Of a DNA stretch of 64,000 bases, positions 10,610-23,902 are shown in pieces. Every line of letters starts with the position of its first letter. The first letter of the stretch is position 1. Both the position numbers and the translations under genes were made by a program. Under the pieces are notes generated by a model that was not told the origin of the DNA, did no database searches, and worked only from the letters and a program-made list of their open reading frames with translations. This stretch comes from Glandiceps talaboti (taxonomy: Eukaryota; Hemichordata; Enteropneusta; Spengelidae). The DNA is taken from contig NC_135549.1 in assembly GCF_964340395.1 (NCBI RefSeq), forward strand, positions 31,446,332-31,510,331, given 5' to 3'.

Positions 10610-13600
10610 CCCGACAGGGACTGTGCGCGTGCTTGAAATTGCTACATTTCATTGTGAAAGACAGGGACGAATGCAAACCGTCTAATTCTCATGTTTGGAA
10701 AATCAATTCTAAGAATTATAAGACAAATGTGGAAGAATATTCACTATAGTAAATGCGTAGCACTAAAATACAGAAAATTGTTTTTCTTTCTGACGCTACA
10801 TACTGGCTTTGTATTCATAGCACTATATAATACTGCACAGATTTGAAATTAATTTGTTGTCTGAAACAATTTTTAGTTTTTGTCCTGTTAAAGGGGTGGG
10901 TATCTATAGGTAATAGGCCTATAAATTATGAGTCCAATCGCATTAGTTGGCCAGAATTTAAAAAAAAAAATAACTTTACATTTATGGTTATAAATAAATC
11001 TTATCTCGATTCTTTCAAGCCTAGCTTAGTAAGCATGTAACGCTAAATTGTAGAACTACACATAGCTTAGAGCCAACTCCTCATCCCACCCCAATCCCTA
11101 AATGTGTGTTCTAAATGTATGTATTTACTGGTAATACTTCACAATACATGTGGAATATGGTGCTCTGTGTGACCACTGTCGTCTATAAGCTAGCCTACAT
11201 ATATTTGAACGTCGGAAACGACACTGACAAATACACGTATCCCTTATACATTACAATACACTATACCACTCTGCACTATATATAGTTACATGACCTACTT
11301 TCGCTGGTTATAACCATTAGGACAGCTACAGTTGCTTGTAGACGAATAATAAATATTGTCTTCGTGTGTTTCATATAAAGTCGATGTAGTTACTTGATGT
11401 TAGTTCGTCACACATTTTAAAATTCGTCGTTTTATGTACCATGGTGATTTATCTATTGTAACAGATCCGGGAGAAACAAAGGATCTATGGCGGGAACCGC
11501 AATGGTTAAACATCCCGCGGAAATTTGGGGAAATCCCACTATATTTGTACTAGCGTAATTAATATGATGCTTAGTATCAGACATCCATATTTAATTTAAC
11601 TGTGAAGATCGCAGCATAAACGTTATCCCTAAAACTTACAGACTTTCGTATCCCAAAAATGTTCATTTTTTCCCTAATACATCCATGCTCCTACGTAATA
11701 TACATTATTAAAGCTTATTATATTTTTATTATTTTTATTAATTTCCGGGGTATTGACGTCGACGTGATGAAACGAATTTTGATGTGAGTCTCAAGTGAAT
11801 TACCCCCAGTGTGTCACAGATGGAAAACACATTTGATCGAGAAAGTGACAAAATTCACGTGCATTTGTTCTTCTGAATTCATGACGGGACTACTAGCAGC
11901 GTACTGAGTTCGCCGAATACTTGACCGATACCGGATTCGTGGAAGCTCGGGTTTTAGTGGTCCGAGGTGGAAGGCACCGAACAGTGAACTTTTACCTATT
12001 GATAGAATCTGGCACGGTGTCAATAGTAGGATTTGTCATTGATGTTGGGGGATTGCGGTCTTCTGTTTCAATCGTTGCATTTTTTTGTGTGACATCAATA
12101 TCTGTGGACGAAATACAATAGCGGACAAAATACGCAAACAAAATCGATGTCGTCTGCTCATAAACTCGCATACAGTGTGTCTCAGCAACTGTCCTATTGG
12201 TCAACGTTCTCGTGACGTATGACAACTCATGGACGGATAACAATGATAACTGTTTGTAAGTTGTTCGATTACAATCAAGGTATATCAGTTCTCCAGTAAA
12301 ATGTTAATATATTCAATATTATAACTGTTCATGTCAAATATAGGTCCATATGTGGGGCAGTTTATGATAATTTTTTATTAGACCCTGATTTTACAGTTCA
12401 CATGATTCGTAATATGACAAAATGAGACTTTATCATTTATCAGAATGGATATACTTCTGTATTGAAAACTAGCAATATCTCAAGTTATAATTACACATTA
12501 AGATATGACAAACAATACTAATCATGATTTGAGCTGATTGACCTGATAATCTTTAGAAGACCATAACATCGACCAGACCTATTCACTGTAATTAACCGTT
12601 CATTTTGTTGATATCGTATATTCCCTGACCTGACGAATATAGCTGATGGTAGAAACATTTCACCACAACCTGGCCGACATATATAAGCACTTAATGACAA
12701 AAGAATTCGTTATAATATAGAACACGAAATGAAAACAACATCTTACCATGCAATTGTAACAGATCTTCGGGTACGAATCGAGCACTGATTATCGAACAAA
12801 GAACAGCAAATACACTGAATGAAGATTTAGGATGTCAAAGCTAGAATAATTTTTGTTTTTAGCGACCATGTCATCGATAAAATGGCATGCATGGCACATG
12901 GATTCACCGAATTGTGTTGTCATTTCAGTTTTATTAGTTTCTCTTTAAACGTGTTGACCTCGTAATGAGTCCAGGTGTAAAATGTATACATAATTTATCA
13001 GAAGTTTACTCATCGGAAAGTCGGCTTTAGCAAAACGCATAGCTAGCACAGTACACATAAATATTTTTTGCGAAAATGATTGCTGAAACATCAATGGAAT
13101 TTAATTATATTGGAATATTACGGTCTTTCGCCGTATCGCACTAAAATGTAAATGTTGCCGAATTTTTTTAATAATTTTATTGTGTAAGCTTACACATGGA
13201 ACCTTTTAACTCTAAAATCTATACGATGAAATGGAGTGTTGTAGCTTCGTATTTACCATAGTGAGAAATATTCATGCGTGTTCAGCGTTAACCTCGTTAG
13301 TTGTGTAAAAATGCAGTGAGAATCGCGATAGGCTAATTTTCAATACGTAAACGATTTCAGGCGCTGAAATATCATTCATGCAAGCCAGAACATACTTTTC
13401 CACTGACGTAAAGAAAAAAAATAGGAGTTTGAGGGAGTGTACGTCACGGTAAGATAGTGTTGTACACAGTAGAGAGGACAGTGATTAACAACGATGGCCA
13501 ATGTTTAATTGGAGTTCCGCCTCGAAGACCTCCATCCGAATGTGTACTGAACAGATTGGGTTCAATCACACGCTCGATTAGCGCCACCTATAGGCTAATA

Positions 13601-13980
13601 GCTATGGGTTATGACATTGTTCACGAACATTCACTCTAACGTCTCTCAATTCATACCCTGCAAAACGAAAGTTAAAAACGTATACGCTAAGGCATTGTTA
13701 AATGATAGAGCGTTGGGGGAAAAATGTACTTTTAGTGATATTTCGTTACAATTTCACGGTAATATATCGTCTAATTTGGTAATTTTTACAATTATTATTT
13801 TTTTCCTTTCCTATCGATAATCTTTCACTTTCACAGACGCTGGTGTTAAACTTTATCGATGTCATGTTGAGTCATGGCACATACAGAGTTTATATTTATA
13901 AGTTCACATTCCTTTCATAATAAATTATTGAACACGATAAACTAAATTGTTGTACATCAATGAGATGATATAGTCTATCT
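10610..13980. other. No gene recognised
   Basis: Unique-looking AT-rich sequence. Frames of 60-83 codons exist on both strands but have no recognisable motifs, splice context or codon bias. A perfect GACGTCGACGTG-type CG patch near 11754-11766 is the only compositional oddity. Confidence 0.5.
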
Positions 13981-13982
13981 AC

Positions 13983-14122
13983 TGACTGAATGCGTGACTT
14001 CACTGTCACAATCCCTCTGTCAGACAGGGGGGGGGTGACTGAATGCGTGACTTCACTGTCACAATCTCTCTGTCTGATAGAGGGATATTGACAGTGAAGT
14101 CATGTGATCACGCATTCAGTCA
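13983..14122. repeat. Hairpin with one duplicated arm
   Basis: The arm TGACTGAATGCGTGACTTCA occurs twice in direct orientation (13983 and 14036, 53 bp apart) and once inverted (ending 14122). This gives a stem of about 40 bp with an additional arm upstream. Looks like a small foldback element with an unequal arm duplication. Confidence 0.85.
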
Positions 14123-15172
14123 ATCCCCCTTCACCACAGCCACTCTCACTCACTATGTTATAGTAGATTCATGTATTCAGACAGTAGACGCGCTAGGAGT
14201 AGGAAAGAGGAACTACATCCAATAAAAGTGTCTTTAAAATCGACTCAGTGAAACGTGAACTAGAAATGTTGAGGGGCCAAAACTTTCGAGAAAAGCTGAT
14301 ATATCGGGCATAATCCTAAACACTTCATATCATGAGCTAAAGCCATAGATACGTTGTAAATGCATGTATGTGGCTGAACTTGAAACTTCAACTTTAAAAA
14401 GGCATGTTTGGACCATGAAAAGTTTCCCATTATGGTCACGGTGTCTCTACTGTAATTTTACAAGTAGAGTTTAGCATAACTATCTACATCATATCTCAAC
14501 TGGTTAAATATGAACATGAACCTAGACACTTGGATAGATGGTCTAACGCGATATTAGCGATTATACTAATGTCTTACAAATGTATTAATCCAATGGCTGA
14601 TGTTGTGATCCGAAGCTTATCAATACAATAGAATAGTGTAGATCTTGAATGTACGAAGACTTCAACTTCATTATTTATCTTAATACCATAAACGGTGCCG
14701 CGGACATAGCTACATGTAGTAAGCCGTGCAATTTGAAATGTTACCTTTGTTGACAACTACAGGTATACGTATATACGATGTTTAAACACTCAATATGTCA
14801 TTTTTGAGATATCATGGGAAATCATAAATCTAATCTTCTATTCTTACCAGATTGGCATCATTAAAACCTCCAGAAAACGTACTGTAACAGAAATACACGC
14901 TGCAGATACAATATTGTCGTTCGTGTATTAGAATTTATATGGACGTTGTTCCGATAAAATCGTTAGAATTCCAAGAAACTATGCAAATGATGGCGACATC
15001 TTTTTGGCGGGTGCTTTCAAAGCGAAAGAAAATCATTTTAACCGCCATATACAAGAAAAAATATCTGATTTAAAATTTAGTAAAATGACAAGATATAAGA
15101 TAATGGTGATATTTATCAAAATGTTCTCCTTAATTAATATTAACCTTAGGATTAGTTTCTGTTTTAAACCTC

Positions 15173-15178
15173 GTCACC

Positions 15179-15261
<83 letters not shown>
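15173..15261. repeat. (CAC)n(CAT)n microsatellite
   Basis: About 90 bp of CAC then CAT triplets. It makes a His-only tract in an overlapping frame, which is not evidence of a gene. Confidence 0.98.
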
Positions 15262-15796
15262 GAGTTGACTCTCAGCGAATCTAATATAAACACACTTGCA
15301 TACGAAACCTGAATCAAATGTGGGCGATATAATATTGCAAGATGTATAATAATAATATTAATAATGATATTGGGTTCTTTTATAGCGCTTTCCCATGCCG
15401 TGCTCAAAGCGTTTTACAATTACAATATATGCATAACTATGTAACAAAACGATATTCGTAACTATCATTGGCAGAATAATGATTGATTTTATGATTATTT
15501 AAATTATATGTTAAGTTTTATATTATTGACAATCATTCTTTTGATATTTCGGTCTATTCAACCTAATACAAACGTTACTGTGTTAGTTATCTGAGACCAC
15601 AGACAAGGTATGTGCTAAGACTCATTACACAGTTCTGAAAAAAAGTCGATTTGTTCCATAATGACAATAGTAACTTTCATATGTTATTATCCCTAAAAGG
15701 CTTTCAATAAATCGTTGAAATCACCATGACACCATCATCATTCTCACACAAGTTTGTTTGTCTCTATACTATCCCCAGTCTCATAATTTCAAGCAC

Positions 15797-15975
15797 CGGC
15801 ACCCTTTATTAGTTTACTGGTCTTTATCAGTAGTTCTAGGCCTTCGGTACCCTTTATCAGTTTACTGGTAGTTCTAGGCCTTCGGTACCCTTTATTAGTT
15901 TACTGGTAGTTCTAGGCCTTCGGTATCCTTTATTAGTTTACTGGTAGTTCTAGGCCTTCGGTACCCTTTATTAGC
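15797..15975. repeat. 38-bp tandem repeat, about 4.5 copies
   Basis: The unit contains TTTACTGGTAGTTCTAGG and CCTTCGGTACCCTTTATT. The first copy is divergent, later ones are nearly identical. Confidence 0.95.
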
Positions 15976-15989
15976 ATATTATAGTAGTG

Positions 15990-18660
15990 CGTCAATGTAG
16001 AACTTTGTCATGTATTGACGATTTTTTTCAAAATTGATAATTCAATTTTATCATCAGTTTTAACATTTTTCGTAATCATTTATTGCTATCTTGGACCAAT
16101 TTGAATGCGTTGTGGAAATCGTGAATTTAAATGTTTGTGTCATGTACGCCTACTACTAGTACACTGCGCATGTGTCTGAGTTGATCGGGGATTCCCCTTT
16201 ACCGCCTAGCTACGTCATAATGCACATGATACGTTGCATTGTGTACGTTTCACGGTCTCGCCACTGCAGTAGAATGTCATGTTTTGGATCGTGGTTGTGG
16301 AACGCGTTTGGCAGATCTGTACCGCTTTCCCTGAAGGCCCATCATGTTTTGTTTAATATGCGTCGGGAACCCAATGCTTTAACTGGCACAGACTGGGTAA
16401 GAAACGTTCTTTACGTTCAATACTCGACCTGCACACATACACAAGGGTATGAGTCATCAATAGTAACACTCTTTACCATGCTTACAATAATAGTCACGTT
16501 CATTTAATTCTAAATTTTCGTAATCTGCTTCGTAATCGCAGCGGCTTCCATCAATAAACCGCTTAAATTTTACAGTTGCTTTGAGGCAATGTAAGACAAA
16601 GTCTCTCCTGAAATTGCTCAGCTCGTTGTTTTCATTTAATATAGTATGAGGTCACTTCAGTGTCCACATTTAACACTGGGTCAATAAAGTCTGGTCATGG
16701 TACATGTAGCCCCGGGTAGAAACACACTGATCTGTGTTCCCGTTTAACAAATTGTAATGACTAGAGTAACTGTCATTTCTAATTTCCTAAATCGGTTTTC
16801 TTGGATAATAGATTGGTCGAACACAATACGTAACTACGATGTAAATGAAGATGCACCCGGTTTGATCGGTAACACAGTCGACTTATGTCACGTGATATAC
16901 ACATGTGCGTTTGTTTGGATGTAAACAAACAGTACTTAACAGTATCTCAGAACTGGTCTGAGACAGTATGAACCAGTTATCTTACCTTATGGTTCTGTCT
17001 GGTGCTGATCAAAACTCTTTTCATTTAAACTGTTGAAATAGTATATTATCTACGTCCTATTTTTTCTCGCCGCTACCATTGCTTGCTCTCAAGATCGATG
17101 TCTGGTATATGTACGTATTATAAACCAGTTATAGTCCCAAATCAGTGTGTGTCTTGCGGTATTATACAATATAGCCTAGTACTGTGTTCAAGAGTATCAT
17201 TGAATGAGAAAGGAAGCGGTTTTATCTACCGATTTTCATAACATTGACCAATATACCATTATTCCATCTTTAGTATTCAGAGGATAAGACTTGGTTTGTA
17301 TCATGTGGATATCGAACCATGGCATTTGTTTATAATAGTATCGTTTCCTAGATACTTTCAGGGTTAGTTCACCGCGCATACTCAGAACACTGATACCCTT
17401 TACAGTTGGTACTGCACATTATCATAATTACATGTGTGTGCTACTAGATTATTAACGTATCAAGTACAGTATTCGCATACTCTACGTAAAGTAGGTGAGT
17501 TGACAAAGGAACGGACACTCACATTGATGTGTGCAAATACAAGTAGTAAAGTGTATCCCCCCTAAAAAGAGCTAGATGAATCATTGAACAATATAAGCTT
17601 GTGTTCTAGCAGACGACAGCCTGTATATGTAGGCCACGATTTCTAAATTAGCCACAGATAAAACATTTTAACAATAGTGTTTTAATAACGTTGATACCGA
17701 CAAATTAATGTCCCAATACCTGTAACCGTATTTCATAACGTCGGAAAAGAACTTGATTAGCGGGAAAAGGCAGGACGCCACATAATTGATGCCGCTTGCT
17801 CAAGGTAATAAAGAAAAAAGTACCCACCGAATATAGCTAGGAATAAACCACAGACAAGTTCTTACTTGACTGTGAATAAACACAACACCATCCGTCTATT
17901 TGGATCCATAAAAATAGTTCCGAGTATCAGACAGTAACTACTTACACACTGCCTATACATTCAATGCAAGAATTAAAATGCAGCACTGCAAAAGGGGAGA
18001 AGTTGAGTCATCAATTTTGGAAAATGGCACTTTCAAATTTTCATTCGTCATGGTGATAGTGTAACTCTCCCTAACCATTTCATCATAATATTGTCAACAA
18101 CAAAAAATTGTGAATTTCTATAAATGTGATTTATATCATTTTGATTTCGATTAGTGGCAACACGACATATTTTCAAATACAAAGGTCAGAGCTAGGTGAC
18201 ATGAATATCACTTGTACTCGTGTGAGTAATATTTTCTGTAGGCTTGTTATTCACACTTTGTTTTAAAGCCCGGTCCCTTACAACCTTGTCGTTTCAATCC
18301 TATGACCCGTTTCCTTTAAATGTCACCATGGAAAATGGAGGAATCTCGCAAATTTACATCACGGTGACATGATATTATATAATATGTTCAAAAATACAAC
18401 AGTGTCATGGAATCGAATAGCATCAGACTCACCTATTAAAATAATACATCGATATAGGCCCGGGATATAGGCTGACATTTTTTTAAAGTCATATTTACTA
18501 CATACATATTTTACATCTACTCAGTGTTTATTCGACTGATTATCAAATTACTGTTATTAGTAGGGGCCAATTCAAGCCAATGTGTAAACTAACAAACATT
18601 TTAGCTTTGTCTACGCTGGAAACTACTTATCACAACATGTGACTCATCCGTACCAGTATT
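15990..18660. other. No gene recognised
   Basis: No repeat family or coding exon recognised. The 111-codon frame at 16172-16507 has no domain, and its composition does not separate it from background. Confidence 0.5.
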
Positions 18661-18669
18661 CGTACCAAG

Positions 18670-18854
18670 CAATCTGATTAAAATCTGATGTTAGATAGGC
18701 TGGTTTTCCTGTATTTACCTTTATTCCATCGTTATTGCGTCTTTTACGTTAGTTTTTTATTTTCCTGGACGAACGCCTTTCAGACGCAATAACGATGGAA
18801 TAAAGGTAAATACAGGAAAACCAGCCTATCTAACATCAGATTTTAATCAGATTG
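18670..18854. mobile_element. Foldback element FB9, copy 2
   Basis: 185 bp with the same ends and arm sequence as the element at 9795-10034 but a shorter, asymmetric centre. The perfect 9-bp duplication CGTACCAAG lies at 18661-18669 and 18855-18863. Confidence 0.95.
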
Positions 18855-19278
18855 CGTACCAAGGTACCATGTACCGTATGTAAATGACTTCGCATTCCCC
18901 TTTCGGTAAGCTACATGTGTGTTGGTAGTTCGGAGAATTATCTATCATGTTACGTAATTGAGTATATTATGCCAGTTCAAGTTCATTCGAGTGGACAACA
19001 CAAAGGACAAAGTTTACTGCATGCTGCAGTTGCCATGTTATAGTGATAATGATAACAAAATCAAAACAATAAACGAACATGTGCGCATGTGCGAACAGAA
19101 GGGAAATTCCCCGTAAACTTGAGTTGGCAGGTCATAAACCGCAAAAGATCAGCTGTCTGTGGGTCAGCCGAGATATTGTCGATGTCCAGTTTGTGATACA
19201 GCATGATTCATATCACCATCTGTATTTTACAAATTTTGACGACTTGACTTTTTCGGACACATGTCTTGCTTACTTTAT

Positions 19279-20713
19279 TAGTCCCCGCCGGATGAAGTCC
19301 GGGACGGGAACTTATGGATTGGGTTCCGTCTGTCCGTGCGTCCGTGCGTCCGTCCGTCCATCCGTCCGTCCGTCCACAGCCATTTCTTGGAGATGCCTTG
19401 ACCGATTTTTTTCAAACTCGGTACAGGGGCAACATACAATGGCATACATATGCACGTTAATTTGTTTCATGATACGATCCAATATGGCCGCCTGGCAGCC
19501 ATTTTGTTTACAAATTTTCCCTGTCTAAAGCCATAACTCAGACATGCTTGAACAGATCTCATTCAAAGTTGGTATTAGGACAGTGTTCTATGACATACAT
19601 GTGTATATTCATTGTTGTTATGATACGATCCAATATGGCCGCCTAGCAGCCATTTTGTTTGAGAATTTTCCATGTCCAAAGCCATAACTCAGACATGCTT
19701 GAACAGATCTCATTCAAAGTTGGCATTAGGACAGTGTTCTATGACATACATGTGCATATCCATTTTCATCGTGATACGATCCAATATGGCCGCCTGGCAG
19801 CCATTTTGTTTGCGAATTTTCCATGTCCAAAGCCATAACTCAGACATGCTTGAACAGATCTCATTCAAAGTTGGTATTTGGACAGTGTTTTATGACATAC
19901 ATGTGCATATTCATTGTTGTTGTGATACGATCCAATATGGCCGCCTGGCAGCCATTTTGTTTGCGATTTTTCCATGTCCAAAGCCATAACTCAGACATGC
20001 TTGAACAGATCTCATTCAAAGTTGGCATTAGGACAGTGTTCTATGACATACATGTGTATATTCATTGTTGTTATGATACGATCCAATATGGCCGCCTAGC
20101 AGCCATTTTGTTTGAGAATTTTCCATGTCCAAAGCCATAACTCAGACATGCTTGAACAGATCTCATTCAAAGTTGGCATTAGGACAGTGTTCTATGACAT
20201 ACATGTGCATATCCATTTTCATCGTGATACGATCCAATATGGCCGCCTGGCAGCCATTTTGTTTGCGAATTTTCCATGTCCAAAGCCATAACTCAGACAT
20301 GCTTGAACAGATCTCATTCAAAGTTGGTATTTGGACAGTGTTTTATGACATACATGTGCATATTCATTGTTGTTGTGATACGATCCAATATGGCCGCCTG
20401 GCAGCCATTTTGTTTGCGATTTTTCCATGTCCAAAGCCATAACTCAGACATGCTTGAACAGATCTCATTCAAAGTTGGTATTAGGACAGTGTTCTATGAC
20501 ATACATACATGTGCATATCCATTTTCTTCGTGGTACGATCCCCCATACCCGACCCATCCTTTATTGTTGTAGGCATGTTCCATGTCCAACAAGCAGACAC
20601 AACATATCTAAGTCTGTTTGTTTTAGGTTCACAAGTGTTGTTGCGTGATCAGAGTAGTGATAATTCCTTAAAACCCAATCATAGCGGGGACTATGTCATT
20701 CTCAATGACTTGT
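19279..20713 (-). mobile_element. Pearl/HINE-like tandem-repeat element, copy 1
   Basis: The ends match copies 2-4 in inverse orientation. One end is a short hairpin AGTCCCCG..CGGGGACT followed by (TCCG)n/(GTCC)n. The other end is GCGGGGACTATGTCATTCTCAATGACTTGT. In between are about eight units of a 151-bp tandem repeat, identified by recurring CAATATGGCCGCCTGGCAGC and AACTCAGACATGCTTGAAC. The MSKAITQTCLNRSHSKL-type frames recur only because the unit repeats; 151 is not a multiple of 3. Structure fits pearl elements of bivalves and Helentron-associated non-autonomous elements (known families): tandem core, tetranucleotide microsatellite, short shared subterminal repeats, terminal hairpin. Confidence 0.85.
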
Positions 20714-20719
20714 TACATT

Positions 20720-22430
20720 TAAATCAACTTGAAGTCGAACGCTTACTAAATTCACATCTATCAATCATTCCACCATTACAAAATACAGGGTTATGTAAGT
20801 TACCGTAACAATACTTTACCAATCACCAATATTAAACTTAAGCTTACGGGGTATTAAATTATACTTTCTTATACAATGTTACCCGCATTTAATACAACGA
20901 CTTCGACTTGGACAGAGTCAAGCCTTTTACGTGTGACATTCATCCATCGACGTTCATTTTAGATTGTCGACATCCTTCGCCTATGTTATCACAACGTTAT
21001 GTGTCATCATAAATTGCCTGTCTCTTGTGATGAATCACAATCCTTCAGATTTACATATATGTGTATAACATATAAAACATAATATAATCGACATAGCAAT
21101 CGAAACTCCTTTGCTTTATAATTATAGCAACGTGTAATGTACGTTATAAAATCGTATTAAATTAAATTTTACAATATTATAGAAACTTAAAGACAACAGC
21201 AATTATTTTGCCAATAGATAAGCTTACCTATACCCGTACACAGATTTACGCACCTTAACATATACTGGAATCAGCTCTCATCATATCGATGTCAGACACG
21301 TGTATTAAGAATACATGTAAACACTGCTAGAACGGAATAGAGTAGAACTTAGACTATCCGTAGTTCTCGGATTGATCGACAGATCGACATAAAACAAAGA
21401 CTTGATGTGCAACCGTGGGCGACCACATTCCCAAAGCTTGAATATATTGCTGACATGTGTGAATTTAATAGATGTACCAGCCCACGGACTTGTGGTTGAC
21501 ATTTAAAGTAAGATTCCCCTCTCCCACACATGGTGCATTGATCTAGAATAACCCAAGCCTTCGACCCAACTGTCCAGTAATAATTCAAATTTGTAAATTG
21601 TAATTCGGAACATTTCCGATGTGTCAGACTGATTCCACGTTACGTGGAATAAAATAACTAGTAACCGCTCATACAACCATATACTAGTAGACATGGAGAA
21701 GTTGCTTCTCCATTGTTTTATGTATTTACACGTTAGCAAATTAGTGACACCTCAGACCACTCACAGTCCCTCTAGAAAACTATGGACCACTATCATGACT
21801 ATAGAGGTGACACATACAAAAGAGTGTTTTCATGCCTGACTTATAAAATGTACTTGACAATGGATGACCGTCAGATAAACTGTGTGTCTTGTAACATTTA
21901 CATAGATTTGATATAGATGTTCCTTATACTCTTATTTGTTTTTAAACACTGAATAAGCTTACTGGACGTAATTCGTTGTAAAACCAACATCTACGACAAC
22001 ACAACTATTATAACTGTACATATGGATCGATCATCGTGTGATAAAGAGCTGGTTAGTTGTAGATCTGGACTATTCACTATCAGTCTGAGGTAAAAAGTGA
22101 AATTTAAAGATGAAAATTAGCATAACTAACACTAAAAATACATTAAGCATACTGCAATTTATTAAGACATTGATGCATTATTCCAGGTGTCAATATTTTG
22201 ATAACAATTAGTATTGTTACAACTAGTACTGTTAATAACAAACTAAAATCAAACTTCTAAATTGAATATGTTTGATATCGTTAAAACGCGCTTGTCATGA
22301 CAAGGTCAATCGACAATAAATACAACCAGTTTAATTTTGTTTATCGGAAAAAAGTTACTTGTAATGTGCAATAGGACAAATAGACTGATTGGTCACTACC
22401 TATAGACAGATATATTCGTCACTCTGTTAA
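20720..22430. other. No gene recognised
   Basis: AT-rich sequence without recognised exon or repeat. Overlapping minus-strand frames at 21305-21739 show no domain. Confidence 0.5.
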
Positions 22431-22438
22431 CAATTTGA

Positions 22439-22528
22439 CCTGCTCGCACACGGAGTAAGTCAGGACTCGATTCTGACAATGTCCCTAGCATTGTCAGAAT
22501 CGAGTCACGTACTCCGTCTGCAAGCAGG
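22439..22528. mobile_element. 90-bp hairpin element
   Basis: The outer stem is CCTGCTCGCACACGGAGTA facing TACTCCGTCTGCAAGCAGG. The inner perfect 17-bp stem is ACTCGATTCTGACAATG facing CATTGTCAGAATCGAGT, with a 7-nt loop. MITE-like; no clear target duplication was found. Confidence 0.85.
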
Positions 22529-23089
22529 ACTAGCTAACTATAAACTATTAAGTTTGTAGCAATTGATTGCGATGAACAATTCAGCCTAGTCACAACCCCA
22601 AAATAGACAATTAAAAGAAACTCTTATCAAAACAAATCACCTTCCAACAATACGAATATTTTCTTTTTAGTTTATGTTAGTGATTGTATAACACTTTAAG
22701 ACCTTATTAATGCTCGGGAACCCCCCCCCCCCCCCATCATACTGAATACATGGGCGAGGCTGGCATAGTGAAACACGTGGGTGACACAATATATCTTGCC
22801 AGGCCCATCTTGTACATAAAGGTGTGTTTTTTTCAAACATTTCTTACAACGTTAAACTGTCAACGTTGACTAATAAAGAATATATTAGTCACTGATAAAG
22901 CTAATCCTATCCTAAGTCAAAATCGATAAGTTCTTAACACAAGTTGTAACTTTTTCGAAAGAATTCTTGTATATCAAATGTCTAAAACTTTTGTAACCTC
23001 TAAAGTAAACACATATTAAGAATAATGTATATCCACTATGAGCCTATATACTAAATATATAATATAGTATAATGTAATTCAAAAGGCCT

Positions 23090-23640
23090 GTGAGTTTCAT
23101 AGTACTTGAAAATTATTTGAATGTTTGTACTACAAGAATTTTAAGTTGTTAGAAGTAAATTGTATCACGGTCTATTCCTGCAAGAAAGTGATGACCATTT
23201 TTACCTACCGTTCGGGAAAGTTATGTTATGCTTTTCTGTGTGTGTGTATGTGTGTGTGTGTGTGTTTGTTTGTTTGTTTGTTTGTTTGTTTGTGTGTGTG
23301 TGTGTTTGTTTGTTTGTGTGTCTGTCTGTCTGTCTGTCTGTCAATGAGTTCTTTGCATTTATTCATTAGCCTTTGTTTGTAATGAGTCATTTGCATAATT
23401 AATTATTTTTTGTAATTAGGTAAAACCTTAAGAATGCAATCTTCATATTTTGTAGAATTCTGTACATACACTGACGATGAGAAAATGCACTTTCCGTAAG
23501 CTTTTGATTATAATGAGCCATCTGCATAATTAAAGAATTTTGTCTGGTATATTTATTGGAGATATATTTTTTTTTAAAATCTAACAAGTCTTTTGTATAT
23601 ATAATTAATATATTTTTGGTAAGGCCTAAAGAAAACACTT
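23090..23640. repeat. Tandem-repeat-plus-microsatellite repeat, family C, copy 1
   Basis: A (TG)n(TTTG)n(TCTG)n tract at 23236-23342 is followed by diverged units containing AATGAGTCATTTGCATAATTAA and ACCTTAAGAATGCAATCTTC. The same phrases recur at 40200-41100, 44000-44330 and 45540-45850. Confidence 0.7.
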
Positions 23641-23902
23641 GTTTGGCTCCAGTTACCCGATCTTACCTAGTGTTTCACTGCCGTCGATCCTAAACTTTTT
23701 TTTTACATATTCGAGAAAAAAAATAATAAAATCGCGAAAATTGTGAAGTCTCGTCAGAAATAGTGGATGGCCAGGATGCGGAAACTGACATAAAAAGACA
23801 ATATAAAACTGTTCTCCCAATCTGTAATGGCTGCACATCTGATGAGAAGAAACCAATAACACAGAGACCATATGGAAAACAATGGAACACATAACTACCT
23901 GA
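23640..23902 (+). repeat. Dispersed repeat B, copy 1, left part
   Basis: Matches 27630-27960 and partly 63200-63312 (phrases AATCGCGAAAATTGTGAA, AAGAAACCAATAACACA). It is interrupted at 23903 by a pearl/HINE-like element and resumes at 25102 with CTAGACACTC and AAATAAAATAAAAAATCTA. Confidence 0.85.

Noticed and set aside
16172-16507. 111-codon plus-strand frame
   Set aside because: No recognisable domain, splice context or similarity; such lengths arise by chance in 64 kb.
23836-23858. CTGATGAGAAGAAAC in repeat B as a second hammerhead core
   Set aside because: There is no room for stem II between CTGATGA and GAAA, and flanks do not pair; other copies of repeat B change the core (ATGATGA, ATGATGG).
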